A stretch of DNA of 64,000 nt from Hyphomicrobiales bacterium (GCA_016713235.1 JADJPN010000004.1:310001-374000); one strand, 5' to 3'; shown: positions 53,910-64,000, numbered from the stretch's first letter. The notes: a model not told the origin generated them from the sequence alone. Made by a program: numbers and translations.

Positions 53910-54935
53910 TAAGGCCCCGGTCGCGGAGAGCGAACTCTCCGCGCTGTTTGGCGATTTCGGATATTCCAGAAAGACGCTGCTTGCGGTTTCCGGCGGGCCG
54001 GACTCCACCGCGCTCCTGGTGCTTGCCGCGCAATGGCGTGCGCAGCGCGAGGGCGGGCCGGAGCTGATCGCCGCAACGATCGATCACAAGCTGCGCGCGG
54101 CGTCGAAGGCCGAAGCGAAAGTGGTTGCGAAGCTGGCCGGCAAGCTCGGCATTGCGCATCACGTACTGGAATGGAAAGGCAAGAAGCCGATCACCGGCGT
54201 GCAGGAAGCCGCGCGCGACGCGCGCTTTGCAATGTTCTCGCAGCTCGCCAAAGCAATCGGCGCCGACACGTTGATGACGGCGCACACGCGCGACGATCAG
54301 GCCGAGACGGTTCTGCACCGCATGGGACGGGGCTCCGGGCTCGCGGGGCTCGCCGGTATCCGGCGCATTCACAAGCGTGACGGAGTTTTTCTCGCGCGCC
54401 CGTTTCTCGACCTGCCGAAGGCGCGTCTGGTCGCGACGCTCAAGAAGCTGCGCATTCCATTCGCGACCGATCCGACGAACAAGGACACGAAATATCTGCG
54501 CGCGCGGCTCCGAAAGCTTGCGCCGTTGCTCGCGAAAGAAGGGATCGATGCGGCGAACCTTGCGCTGATGGCAAAACGGCTCGCGCGCGCGAACGCCGCG
54601 CTCAATCGCCTTGCCGATGAGGCCGCGTTTGCCCTCCGCGCCGACCGCGAGGAAGGCCGTGCATTCGAGGCGCGCGGTTTTCTGCTGATGCCGGAAGAGC
54701 TTTCGGTCCGGATGCTGCGGAACGCGGTTGACGCAGAGGGAACCGAAGGCCCCGCCGAACTTGCGAAAGTTGAAGCGCTTTCGACAGCCTCGTCACGGCC
54801 TATCGCGCGGGAGAAGAGTTGAAGCGGACGCTCGCCGGGGCCCTTGTGACGCTTTCGAGCACAGCACTTGTTGTCGCAGCCGCGCCGCCCCGGAAAGGGG
54901 CGTCCAACGGGGTCAAAAAGCCGCGAAAGGCCTGA
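53884..54935 (+). CDS. tilS: tRNA(Ile)-lysidine synthase TilS, frameshifted near the C-terminus as sequenced
   Basis: The PP-loop motif SGGPDS (36-41) and the AHTRDDQAETVLHRMGRGSGLAGLAGI segment identify TilS, which converts the wobble cytidine of tRNA-Ile(CAU) to lysidine. The frame as written ends in a non-conserved SRPIAREKS. Adding one T in the run 54779-54781 gives EALFDSLVTAYRAGEELKRTL and a longer C-terminal domain stopping at 54935 (350 residues). Its first 26 bases overlap cpoB. Confidence 0.88.
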
Positions 54936-55073
54936 AACTACGGGCCCTTTTCGGGTGCTTCCCTTGGCAATGCGGGGGGTCGCGCCTACATTCTTCCGTA
55001 AACCTGCCTTAAGTCAGCTTAGCTAAGCTGCGCCATCGAATTCGGGCTGATCAGGCCCCGCGAAAGGTCCTTC

Positions 55074-56991
55074 ATGAACGCCAACCTGCGGAATTTCGCC
55101 CTCTGGGTGATCATCGTGCTCTTGCTGCTTGCGCTGTTCTCGCTGTTCCAGAACCCGACCCAGCGGCCGGCGACGAACGACGTTTCCTTCTCGCAGCTTC
55201 TCACCGAAGTGGATGCCGGGAAGGTGAGGGATGTCGTCATTCAGGGCAACGAAATTACCGGCACCTTCACCGACGGCCGCGCGTTCCAGACTTACGCCCC
55301 GAACGACCCGTCGCTGATCTCGCGCCTCTACGGCAAGAACGTATCGATCACCGCGAAACCGCAGGGCGAGCAGGTGCCGTGGTTCGTTTCGCTCCTGATT
55401 TCGTGGCTGCCGTTCATCGCGCTGATCGGCGTGTGGATATTCCTCGCGCCAGATGCAGGGCGCGGGCGGCAAGGCGATGGGTTTTGGCAAGTCGCGCGCG
55501 AAGATGCTGACCGAAGCGCATGGCCGCGTGACGTTCGAAGATGTCGCCGGTGTCGATGAAGCCAAATCCGATCTCGAAGAGATCGTCGAATTTCTGCGCG
55601 ATCCCGGCAAATTCCAGCGTCTCGGCGGACGAATCCCCCGCGGCGTGTTGCTCGTCGGCCCTCCGGGCACGGGTAAGACTTTGATCGCGCGTGCCGTCGC
55701 GGGCGAAGCGAATGTGCCGTTCTTTACGATCTCGGGCTCCGACTTCGTCGAGATGTTCGTCGGTGTCGGCGCGTCGCGCGTGCGCGACATGTTCGAGCAG
55801 GCGAAGAAGAATGCGCCGTGCATCATCTTCATCGACGAAATCGACGCGGTCGGCCGTCATCGCGGCGCCGGTCTCGGCGGCGGCAACGACGAGCGCGAGC
55901 AGACGCTGAACCAGTTGCTGGTCGAGATGGACGGCTTCGAGGCGAACGAAGGCATCATCCTGATCGCCGCCACCAACCGTCCCGACGTGCTCGACCCCGC
56001 GCTGCTGCGTCCGGGCCGCTTCGACCGTCAGGTCGTCGTGCCGAACCCGGATGTCACCGGCCGCGAGCAGATCTTGAAGGTCCATGTGAAGAAGGTGCCG
56101 ATTGCGCCGGACGTGAACCTCAAGACGGTTGCGCGCGGTACGCCCGGTTTCTCTGGCGCGGATCTTGCGAATCTTGTCAACGAAGCCGCACTCATGGCTG
56201 CGCGCCGCAACAAGCGCATGGTCACGCAGCACGAATTCGAAGACGCCAAAGACAAGGTGATGATGGGAGCGGAGCGCCGCTCGCTCGTCATGACCGAGGA
56301 CGAGAAGCTTCTCACCGCTTACCACGAAGGCGGTCACGCGCTGGTGGCGCTGAACGTGAAGGCGACCGATCCGGTCCACAAGGCGACCGTGATCCCGCGC
56401 GGCCGTGCGCTTGGCATGGTCATGCAGTTGCCGGAGCGCGATAAGCTTTCCATGTCCTACGAGCAGATGACTTCGCGTCTTGCCATCATGATGGGTGGCC
56501 GCGTCGCCGAAGAGATGATCTTCGGTCACGACAAGGTCACGTCCGGCGCGCAGTCCGACATCGAGCAGGCGACGAAGCTGGCGCGGGCCATGGTGACGCG
56601 CTGGGGCTTCTCGAAGGAACTCGGCACTGTTGCTTACGGCGAAAACCAGGAAGAAGTGTTCCTCGGTCATTCCGTCTCGCGTCAGCAGAACATCTCGGAA
56701 GCGACCGCACAGAAGATCGACAACGAAGTGCGCCGTCTGGTCGAGGCGGGCTACGCGGAAGCGACCAAGGTTCTGAACGAGAAGCGCGATGAGCTCGAAG
56801 TGCTCGCCAAGGGTTTGATCGAGTACGAGACGCTCTCCGGCGACGAGATCAAGGATCTCTTGTCCGGCAAACCGCCGGTGCGTGGCGAGGCGGCTGAATC
56901 GCCGGTGCCGCGCTCGACCGCGGTGCCCAAGGGCAACCGTCCGCGTTCGGGCGATGCTTCCGGTCCGATGGAGCCGCAGCCGCAGTCGTAA
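55074..56991 (+). CDS. ftsH: ATP-dependent zinc metalloprotease FtsH, frameshifted as sequenced
   Basis: The N-terminal part (two membrane helices around a periplasmic domain, from ATG 55074) and the main body (MQGAGGKAMGFGKSRAKM, Walker A GPPGTGKT, SRH, zinc site HEGGH) lie in different frames meeting near 55448-55455. Restoring one CG unit of a GCGC repeat gives IFLARQMQGAGG and 639 residues, the normal length; removing one base also joins the frames. FtsH degrades membrane and regulatory proteins and is normally essential. Confidence 0.93.
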
Positions 56992-57012
56992 GCTACGATT
57001 TTGCAGAAATGA

Positions 57013-57045
57013 AAATGCCCGGCAAAACAGCCGGGCATTTTTTAT
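57013..57045 (+). terminator. Rho-independent terminator of ftsH
   Basis: AAATGCCCGGC (57013-57023) pairs with GCCGGGCATTT (57030-57040), followed by TTTTATTTT. Confidence 0.88.
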
Positions 57046-57366
57046 TTTACGCCATGCGCGCCACTACAAAATAAAATCCGAACGGGGCGAGAAGAACAGC
57101 TTGTTTTCACATTCTTCTTCGGACGCGCGGCGGCCGGTTAGGACGAACCCGGACTGAATCCTGACCGATTTTCAGCCTTCCAGAGCGCGTTAACATCGCT
57201 CACAATTTTTGAAGGTATAGGGATCAGCCGCGTACTAGCCTCGGCTCCTATGGCGGGCTATGCCCAGCCGCAAGTTGGATATATCCGACTTGCGTCCATT
57301 TAAATGCGGAAGTCAGGTAAACCCGGCTTCCGGGCGCTGGCGGAGGCCCGTCAAGGGGCAAGGTTA
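57046..57366 (+). other. Gene-free region before glmM
   Basis: About 320 bases without a credible gene. It contains a GTTAAC near 57190 and a near-perfect 22-base palindrome at 57271-57292. The glmM promoter must lie here. Confidence 0.5.
57271..57292. promoter_or_regulatory. Near-palindromic 22-base element upstream of glmM
   Basis: Two 11-base half sites (CAAGTTGGATA and its inverse with one mismatch) meet at 57281/57282. It could be an operator for a dimeric regulator. It lies 75 bases before the glmM ATG. Confidence 0.4.
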
Positions 57367-58710
57367 ATGGCTCGGAAGCATTTCGGAACGGACGGTATTC
57401 GCGGTCTTGCGAACCGCGTGATCACGCCGGAGCTTGCGCTCAAGGTGGGGCAGTCGGCCGGCCTTGTTTTCCAGAACGGCGATCATCGCCATCGCGTCGT
57501 GATCGGCAAGGATACCCGGCTCTCCGGCTACATGATCGAGACCGCGCTGGTCGCGGGCTTTACTTCGGTGGGCATGGATGTGTTTCAGCTAGGGCCCATG
57601 CCGACGCCGGCGGTCGCAATGCTGACGCGCTCGATGCGCGCCGATCTCGGCGTGATGATTTCGGCCTCTCACAATCCTTACGACGACAACGGCATCAAGC
57701 TGTTCGGGCCGGACGGATACAAGCTTACCGACGCGATCGAACTGGAAATCGAATCGCTGATGGACAGCGATCTTTCCCGGCGCCTCGCGCAGTCGGCCAA
57801 TCTCGGCCGCGCCAAGCGCATCGACGGCGCGTATGAGCGCTATCTCGAATTCGCAAAGCGCACGCTGCCGCGCAATCTCTCGTTCGAAGGCATGCGCATC
57901 GTCGTCGATTGCGCGAACGGCGCCGCCTACAAGGTTGCGCCCGCCGGCCTTTGGGAGCTTGGCGCGGAAGTCATCTCCATCGGCGTCGATCCGGACGGCT
58001 TTAATATCAATCGCGATGTCGGCTCGACCGCGACGGACGCGCTCTCCGCTAAGGTTCGCGAAATGCGCGCCGATATCGGCATTGCGCTCGATGGCGATGC
58101 CGACCGCGTAGTGATCATCGACGAGAAGGGGCATCTCGTCGATGGCGACCAGTTGCTTGCGCTGATCGCGGAACGCTTCCGCGCCGAGGGCTTGCTTGCG
58201 CGCGACGGCGTGGTTGCGACGGTCATGTCCAATCTGGGCTTGGAACGGCATTTTGAAGAACTCGGCATCGGTTTCGAGCGCACGCCGGTCGGCGATCGCT
58301 ACGTGCTCGAGAAGATGCGCGCGACCGGCTACAACGTCGGCGGCGAACCTTCCGGCCACATTATTCTTTCCGATTATGCCACCACCGGTGACGGTTTTGT
58401 CGCGGCGCTTCAGGTGCTGGCGATGGTGAAGAAATCGGGCAAGCCGGTTTCCGAAGTTTGCCACCGTTTCGATGCGCTGCCGCAGGTGATGAAGAACGTG
58501 CGTTATTCGTCCGGCAAGCCGCTCGAAAATTCGTCGGTGACGAGCGTGATCGACGCGGCGAAGCGCCGTCTGGGCAAAAGCGGCCGTCTCGTGATCCGTC
58601 CTTCCGGCACCGAGCCGGTGATCCGCGTCATGGCGGAAGGCGACGATCGCGAACTTGTCGAAGAAGTCGTCGACGTCATTGTCGCTGCGGTGGCAAAGGC
58701 TGCGGCGTAA
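57367..58710 (+). CDS. glmM: Phosphoglucosamine mutase
   Basis: A 447-residue mutase of the alpha-D-phosphohexomutase family: FGTDGIRGLAN, the active-site serine S101 in ISASHNPYDDNGIK, DGDADR for metal binding and RPSGTEPVIRV for the phosphate. It makes glucosamine-1-phosphate for peptidoglycan and lipopolysaccharide. Start 57367 matches the family; an upstream in-frame ATG adds a non-conserved tail. Confidence 0.97.
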   Translation: MARKHFGTDGIRGLANRVITPELALKVGQSAGLVFQNGDHRHRVVIGKDTRLSGYMIETALVAGFTSVGMDVFQLGPMPTPAVAMLTRSMRADLGVMISASHNPYDDNGIKLFGPDGYKLTDAIELEIESLMDSDLSRRLAQSANLGRAKRIDGAYERYLEFAKRTLPRNLSFEGMRIVVDCANGAAYKVAPAGLWELGAEVISIGVDPDGFNINRDVGSTATDALSAKVREMRADIGIALDGDADRVVIIDEKGHLVDGDQLLALIAERFRAEGLLARDGVVATVMSNLGLERHFEELGIGFERTPVGDRYVLEKMRATGYNVGGEPSGHIILSDYATTGDGFVAALQVLAMVKKSGKPVSEVCHRFDALPQVMKNVRYSSGKPLENSSVTSVIDAAKRRLGKSGRLVIRPSGTEPVIRVMAEGDDRELVEEVVDVIVAAVAKAAA

Positions 58711-59119
58711 TTCACTTCTTCTAATTTTTTAATTTTCTAATCCTCGCGGTGCGGGGCGATGCAAAAGCATCGCGTCCCGATCCGTGTTTCATCGTCCTTC
58801 GACATCGACTCGCGTGCGCGCGCTCTTCTCCGGATGAGGTTTGGAACTCTTGCCGTTAACCGCGCGGCAACTTCTCGTTCATTCTTCGGTAACTACGCTT
58901 AAGCGTTGTTAACCGCTTTCCTACCGCGCATTAACTTTCTCGGCTTCGAAACGTTGAGAACATTGAATTTCTCGTCGCGAGAAATTTGCGCGTGAAAAAT
59001 CGCAGTTAAGAGTTAAGGTTAAGCGCTCTTTAAATACTCGCAACCATACTCGCTCTCGTCAGTAACCGGCGTGAGCAACGACTGAGTCCGCTCACGCCTT
59101 CGAAAAGGATTTTCGTGAG
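58711..59119 (+). other. 409-base gene-free region with many TTAA tetramers
   Basis: No coding frame seen. TTAA occurs at 58856, 58899, 58909, 58931 and three times in 59000-59025, some flanked by C as in CtrA half sites, but spacing does not fit the consensus. It should contain the promoter of the next outer-membrane protein gene. Confidence 0.45.
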
Positions 59120-60073
59120 ATGGGCAGCGTTCGTATTGCCGCTCTAGCCGCTGTTGCCGGGATCGCGGCCTTCGTCGGTACATTTGCTTCCGGAACAACA
59201 GCTGAAGCGGCGGACTATTGTCTGCCGCATTACCCCAATGGCCAGGTGCCGGCGCACTGCGTGCAGCAGCCCGCGCCTTGCGCACCGCAGGTCCCCGGCG
59301 GGCCGCTGCCGCCACATTGCGTGGCGCCTCCGCCGCCACCGCCGGTCATCGAAGAGTTCGGTGGCTGGTACATCCGCGGCGATATCGGCATGACCAATCA
59401 GGCCGTGAACAAGCTCGACAACGCGCTTTATGCCACCGCGACCGACCTTCGCATCATCGACAAGAATTTCGAGTCGGGAATGCTGTTCGGTGTCGGCGTT
59501 GGCTACAAGTGGAATAGCTGGTTGCGTCTAGATGTAACGGGCGAATACCGCGGCGAAACCGGCTTCCACGGCATGGATGTTTATTCGCTTGCCGCCGACC
59601 CGCGCTTCAACAATTACACCGCGAAAAAGTCCGAATGGCTTTATCTCGCTAACATCTACGCGGATCTCGGCACATGGGGCGGCGTGACGCCGTTCGTCGG
59701 GGCCGGCATCGGCTTTGCGCGCGTCGGCATTCACAGCTTCCGCGACGCAGGCATTGCCAACGGCAACCCGACGCTTGGTTATGCGGATTCCGACTACAAG
59801 TGGAATATCGCTTACGCGCTCCACGCCGGTCTTGCGTATGAGTTGACGAAGAACTTCACGGTCGAGCTCGCCTATCGTTACGTCTATCTGGGCGATGGCC
59901 AGAGCGGTGACCTCATAGCGTTCGATGGCACCAACACGATCCGCAATCCGATGCTCTTCAAAGACATCGACTCGCACGATCTGAAGCTCGGCATTCGCTA
60001 CCTCTTCGCGACCGCGCCGGCCCAGCCGTACCAGGTGCAGCAGGTGTTCCAGCCGCTGATGCGCCGGTTCTGA
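59120..60073 (+). CDS. Outer-membrane beta-barrel protein (Omp25/RopB-like family)
   Basis: A 317-residue exported protein: signal peptide (cleavage near AEA-ADY, residue 31), a proline/cysteine-rich periplasmic segment (residues 32-75, with PPPPPP), then an eight-strand-type barrel (GWYIRGDIGMTNQA, GVGVGYKWNSWLRLDVTGEYRG, TPFVGAGIGFARVG, YELTKNFTVELAYRYVYLGDG) ending in a phenylalanine, the usual outer-membrane insertion signal. The proline run would benefit from EF-P. Confidence 0.85.
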   Translation: MGSVRIAALAAVAGIAAFVGTFASGTTAEAADYCLPHYPNGQVPAHCVQQPAPCAPQVPGGPLPPHCVAPPPPPPVIEEFGGWYIRGDIGMTNQAVNKLDNALYATATDLRIIDKNFESGMLFGVGVGYKWNSWLRLDVTGEYRGETGFHGMDVYSLAADPRFNNYTAKKSEWLYLANIYADLGTWGGVTPFVGAGIGFARVGIHSFRDAGIANGNPTLGYADSDYKWNIAYALHAGLAYELTKNFTVELAYRYVYLGDGQSGDLIAFDGTNTIRNPMLFKDIDSHDLKLGIRYLFATAPAQPYQVQQVFQPLMRRF

Positions 60074-60086
60074 CGAACTCGAATTG

Positions 60087-60119
60087 AAACCGGAGCGGCG
60101 CGATCGCCGTTCCGGTTTT
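60087..60119 (+). terminator. Hairpin between the two barrel-protein genes
   Basis: An almost perfect 14-base stem (60087-60100 with 60105-60118, one G-T pair) around CGAT is followed by TTTTCC. It can end or attenuate the first transcript. Confidence 0.65.
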
Positions 60120-60169
60120 CCAGACGGCCAGTTCCCGCGATCGCGCGGTGTGTAGAAAAGGTATCTCGT

Positions 60170-60787
60170 ATGAATAAAGTCGCTCTTGCTGTCGCCGCTG
60201 CGATCGCACTTTCCGTTCCTTCGTTCGCGGCCAAGGCCGCCGACATGCCGCCGCCGGTGTTGCATGCGCCGCCGGTGCCTTATGTCGAACTTGGTTCCAA
60301 CTGGTATCTGCGCGGCGACTTCACATATCGCACCTTCGACGTTGCCGGCACCGATGGTCCCGAAGACGCGGCCGGCCTCGGTATCGGCGTCGGCTATCAG
60401 TTCGCAAGCTGGCTGCGCGGCGACGTGACGCTCGACTATCAGTTCTCCAGCCGCTTCTCCGCGCTGGACGCGCCGATCGTCGCGAACACGAAGCTGTGGT
60501 CATCGTCGCTGTTCGCGAACGGTTATGTAGACCTCGGCACCTGGTGGGGCATCACGCCTTATGTCGGCGCTGGTGTCGGCTCCGCCTACAACTATCTCGC
60601 AAATGAAGGCCGCTGGAATTTTGGTTGGGCGGTTATGGCGGGCGCGGCCTATAACCTGTCGCCGAATCTCGCGGTCGACTTTGGCTATCGTTACGCGGAT
60701 CTCGGCAGTGCGGTTGCGCTCAACGGTTCGCTGCTCGATGTCACTACCCACGAGTTCAAGGTCGGTTTTCGCTACAAGCTTGACTGA
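60170..60787 (+). CDS. Outer-membrane beta-barrel protein (Omp25-like), 205 residues
   Basis: Signal peptide (MNKVALAVAAAIALSVPSFA, cleavage near AKA-ADM at residue 23) followed by an eight-stranded barrel: SNWYLRGDFTYRTFDV, GIGVGYQFASWLRGDVTLDYQF, TPYVGAGVGSAYNYLA, YNLSPNLAVDFGYRYADLGS, EFKVGFRYKLD. It is similar to the upstream gene and both are probably surface structural proteins. Ends in a strong terminator. Confidence 0.86.
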   Translation: MNKVALAVAAAIALSVPSFAAKAADMPPPVLHAPPVPYVELGSNWYLRGDFTYRTFDVAGTDGPEDAAGLGIGVGYQFASWLRGDVTLDYQFSSRFSALDAPIVANTKLWSSSLFANGYVDLGTWWGITPYVGAGVGSAYNYLANEGRWNFGWAVMAGAAYNLSPNLAVDFGYRYADLGSAVALNGSLLDVTTHEFKVGFRYKLD

Positions 60788-60822
60788 ACCATCCTCGCGT
60801 AGAGTTGGCTCTCTCGCGTGCT

Positions 60823-60856
60823 AGGCCGCGATCTTCGGATCGCGGCCTTTTTTTTA
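60823..60856 (+). terminator. Rho-independent terminator with UUCG tetraloop
   Basis: AGGCCGCGATC (60823-60833) and GATCGCGGCCT (60838-60848) pair perfectly around TTCG, followed by eight T residues. Confidence 0.92.
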
Positions 60857-61006
60857 TGATGGGCGTGGTCGTTTCCGAAAACGGGCGCCCACTTTTCGGG
60901 AAACGCGCGTCTGGTTTTGGGCGGCAATGCCGGGCCTTTTTATTTGCATCCCTACTATTCGCGGCGCGTGCTGCATCGCACTTGACCCGCCAGAATCTTC
61001 TGCTAT

Positions 61007-61062
61007 TCCCGCCAGTGGGACACCCCTCCCCAACGAGGGGCTTCTATCTGGAAGGATAGGTT
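61007..61062 (+). promoter_or_regulatory. Structured serC leader (resembles the alphaproteobacterial serC RNA motif)
   Basis: Three hairpins stand in line before serC: TCCC/GGGA (61007-61020), CCCCTC/GAGGGG with a CCCAAC loop (61023-61040), and CTATC/GATAG (61044-61059) whose loop TGGAAG carries the ribosome binding site. The position and layout match the conserved serC leader RNA found before serC-serA in alphaproteobacteria. A TTGACC (60982) and TATTCC (61004) may be its promoter. Confidence 0.6.
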
Positions 61063-62232
<1,170 letters not shown>

Positions 62233-62293
62233 GCCGTCTTCCCTCGCTTTTCCCGCTTTCCCTTTCCCGTTTCTCACATAGCTGGAGGCCGAT

Positions 62294-63874
62294 ATGGCAC
62301 CCCGCGTTCTGATCGCAGACAAACTTTCCCCGACCGCCGTGCAGATTTTCAAGGATCGTGGCGTCGAGACCGACGTCAAGACCGGCCTCGAGCGCGACGA
62401 ACTCATCAAGATCATTGGCGACTATGACGGCATCGCCATTCGCTCCGCGACCAAGGTCACCGCGAAGGTGCTGGAAGCGGCGACCAAGCTGAAGGTCGTG
62501 GGCCGTGCCGGCATCGGCGTCGATAACGTCGAAATCCCGGCCGCGACCGCCAAGGGCGTGATCGTGATGAACACGCCGTTCGGCAATTCGATCACGACAG
62601 CCGAACACGCCATCGCACTGATGTTCGCGCTCGCGCGCCAAATCCCTGCCGCCGACGCTTCGACGCAGGCCGGGAAGTGGGAGAAGAACCGTTTCAATGG
62701 CGTCGAGATCACTGCAAAGACGCTCGGCATTATCGGTTGCGGCAATATCGGCTCGATCGTCGCCGACCGCGCGATTGGCCTGCGTATGAAAGTGATTGCG
62801 TTCGATCCGTTCCTTTCTCCTGAAAGGGCGCTCGATCTCGGCGTGGAGAAGGTCGAGCTCGACGATCTTCTCGCGCGTTCGGACTTCATCACCTTCCACA
62901 CACCGCTGACCGACAAGACCAGGAATATTCTCGATGCCGCGGCGCTCGCGAAAACCAAAAAGGGCGTTCGCATCATCAACTGCGCGCGCGGCGGTCTGGT
63001 CGACGAAAAAGCGCTGCGTGCGGCGCTCGACAGCGGTCATGTCGCCGGTGCGGGCTTTGACGTATTCGTCGTCGAGCCTGCGACCGAGAACGCGCTGTTC
63101 GGTCATCCGAACGTGGTCTGCACGCCGCATCTTGGTGCATCGACTTCCGAAGCGCAGGAGAACGTCGCGCTTCAGGTCGCCGAGCAGATGTCGGACTATC
63201 TGATCCGTGGCGCGATCTCGAATGCGGTGAACTTGCCCTCGATCACGGCGGAAGAAGCGCCGAAGCTGCGCCCTTATATCGAGCTTGCCGAAAAGCTCGG
63301 CTCGTTCGCGGGCCAGCTCACCGAGACCGGCATCAAGAAGGTCCAGATCACCTACGCCGGCTCGGTCGCAAGCATGAAGATCAAGGCGATGACGGCGGCA
63401 GCGGTCGCGGGCCTTCTTCGGCCGATGCTGCGCGACATCAATGTCGTGTCGGCGCCCGCGATTGCGAAAGAGCGCGGCATTATCGTCGAGGAGACGACGC
63501 GCGAAGCGGTCGGCGATTACGACAGCCTGATCACGGTTTCGGTCACGACCGAAAGCCAGACCCGCGATATCTCCGGCACCGTCTATGCCGACGGCCGTCC
63601 GCGCATCGTCAACATCAAGGGCATCCGCATGGACGCCGAGTTCGGCGCGTCGATGATCTATGTCACCAACCAGGACAAGCCCGGCTTCATCGGCCGTTTC
63701 GCTTCCACGCTTGGGGACGCGGGCATCAACATCGCGACCATGCATTTCGGCCGCGAGGCGCCGGGCGGCAACGCGATTGCGCTCGTCCACATCGACAGCG
63801 TTGCGCCCGATGAGGTGCTGACGAAGATTACGAAGCTGCCGCTGGTGCAGCGCGTAAAGCCGCTGGTGTTCTAG
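62294..63874 (+). CDS. serA: D-3-phosphoglycerate dehydrogenase
   Basis: A 526-residue long-form SerA: catalytic/nucleotide domain with GIIGCGNIGSIVADRAIG, NCARGGLVDEKAL and the histidine in TPHLGASTSEAQ; an intervening allosteric-substrate domain; and a C-terminal ACT domain (NQDKPGFIGRFASTLGDAGINIATMHFGRE) that senses serine. It catalyses the first step of serine synthesis. Confidence 0.96.
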   Translation: MAPRVLIADKLSPTAVQIFKDRGVETDVKTGLERDELIKIIGDYDGIAIRSATKVTAKVLEAATKLKVVGRAGIGVDNVEIPAATAKGVIVMNTPFGNSITTAEHAIALMFALARQIPAADASTQAGKWEKNRFNGVEITAKTLGIIGCGNIGSIVADRAIGLRMKVIAFDPFLSPERALDLGVEKVELDDLLARSDFITFHTPLTDKTRNILDAAALAKTKKGVRIINCARGGLVDEKALRAALDSGHVAGAGFDVFVVEPATENALFGHPNVVCTPHLGASTSEAQENVALQVAEQMSDYLIRGAISNAVNLPSITAEEAPKLRPYIELAEKLGSFAGQLTETGIKKVQITYAGSVASMKIKAMTAAAVAGLLRPMLRDINVVSAPAIAKERGIIVEETTREAVGDYDSLITVSVTTESQTRDISGTVYADGRPRIVNIKGIRMDAEFGASMIYVTNQDKPGFIGRFASTLGDAGINIATMHFGREAPGGNAIALVHIDSVAPDEVLTKITKLPLVQRVKPLVF

Positions 63875-63891
63875 CTGCTGACTCTCTTGTC

Positions 63892-63924
63892 ATTCCGGAC
63901 GCGCCGAAAGGCGCGATCCGGAAT
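63892..63924. repeat. REP-type palindrome after serA
   Basis: ATTCCGGA (63892-63899), GCGCC (63901-63905), a GAAA loop, GGCGC (63910-63914) and TCCGGAAT (63917-63924) form a near-perfect hairpin. Palindromes of this kind are common intergenic REP elements in Hyphomicrobiales and may also act as a terminator. Confidence 0.75.
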
Positions 63925-63934
63925 CACAGAAAGC

Positions 63935-64000
63935 TTACGTCGTCCGTCCGCGCGTCCCGATCAAAATCCCCGCGAGCACGCAGGCGTAGCCCGCGGCGTG
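63935..64000 (-). CDS. C-terminal end of a reverse-strand gene (partial)
   Basis: Reading in from the right edge, the reverse strand gives an open frame of 21 residues (HAAGYACVLAGILIGTRGRTT) ending TAA at 63937-63935. The alanine/glycine/leucine-rich segment followed by a basic tail suggests the last membrane helix of a membrane protein. Too short to name. Confidence 0.35.
   Translation of the reverse strand, partial: HAAGYACVLAGILIGTRGRTT

Noticed and set aside
55440..55465. Programmed ribosomal frameshift in ftsH
   Set aside because: No slippery heptamer or downstream pseudoknot is evident, FtsH is not known to use one, and neighbouring genes show the same kind of breaks at unrelated sequences.
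59000..59026. TTAAG-rich repeat before the barrel protein gene as a CtrA site
   Set aside because: The TTAA units are spaced by three or nine bases, not the seven required.

Overview
The window reads as an ordinary chromosomal stretch of a GC-rich alphaproteobacterium of the order Hyphomicrobiales (Rhizobiales), probably close to the Bradyrhizobium/Xanthobacter side of that order. The grounds are alphaproteobacterial cell-cycle proteins (a TrcR/DUF1013 regulator and RcdA), a tartrate dehydratase very like Bradyrhizobium TarD, the ispH-thrB-rnhA and tkt-gap-pgk-fba gene orders, 6S RNA between zapA and the 5-formyltetrahydrofolate cyclo-ligase gene, and a structured leader before serC-serA. I see no rRNA, tRNA, CRISPR array, insertion sequence, prophage or plasmid gene.

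Layout. 0-7.4 kb: rpsU (cut by the window edge), a small membrane protein, tarD, purEK, a GGDEF protein, the ispH-thrB-rnhA operon and the divergent trcR. 7.4-16.4 kb: acyl-CoA metabolism (SDR, prpE, an acyl-CoA ligase, enoyl-CoA hydratase, a flavin dehydrogenase, a thioesterase) with a TauE/SafE exporter. 16.4-25.6 kb: cspA, two YdcH/DUF465 proteins, a peroxiredoxin, a DsbD-domain protein, yqgE, a large 7TM-PAS-GGDEF-EAL protein, a quinone oxidoreductase, a probable trans-acting sRNA and rcdA. 25.6-33.2 kb: rpmE, a half ABC exporter, a MotA/TolQ-like plus OmpA-like pair, two large inverted repeats, suhB, efp, a Sel1-repeat protein and a ThiE-like protein. 33-41 kb: a multicopper oxidase, then the central carbon cluster tkt-gap-(34-residue membrane peptide)-pgk-fba. 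40.4-45.2 kb: DUF4164-zapA-6S RNA-cyclo-ligase-ymdB-yebC and two transporters. 45.3-57 kb: ruvC-ruvA-membrane protein-ruvB-ybgC, tolQRAB-pal-cpoB-tilS-ftsH. 57-64 kb: glmM, two outer-membrane beta-barrel proteins, and serC-serA.

How the genes work together. The ruv-tol-pal block joins Holliday-junction processing to the envelope-constriction machinery, and continues into tRNA-Ile lysidine synthesis and the FtsH membrane protease. tkt, gap, pgk and fba supply glycolytic/pentose interconversions. serC and serA make serine from 3-phosphoglycerate under a leader whose last hairpin holds the ribosome binding site.

The most striking property is damage to reading frames. At least eleven single- or double-base indels and one in-frame amber codon interrupt otherwise well-conserved genes. 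Seven of these events lie within 7 kb (48.6-55.5 kb) in tolQ, tolB (twice), cpoB, tilS and ftsH, plus a suspected compensated pair in tolA. Because ftsH and tilS are normally indispensable, consensus or assembly error is the simplest explanation; real decay would be remarkable. No convincing new multi-gene system is visible. The best novelty candidates are the 34-residue membrane peptide between gap and pgk, the pair of inverted repeats at 29.8-30.0 kb, the structured start of rcdA, and the sRNA upstream of rcdA.
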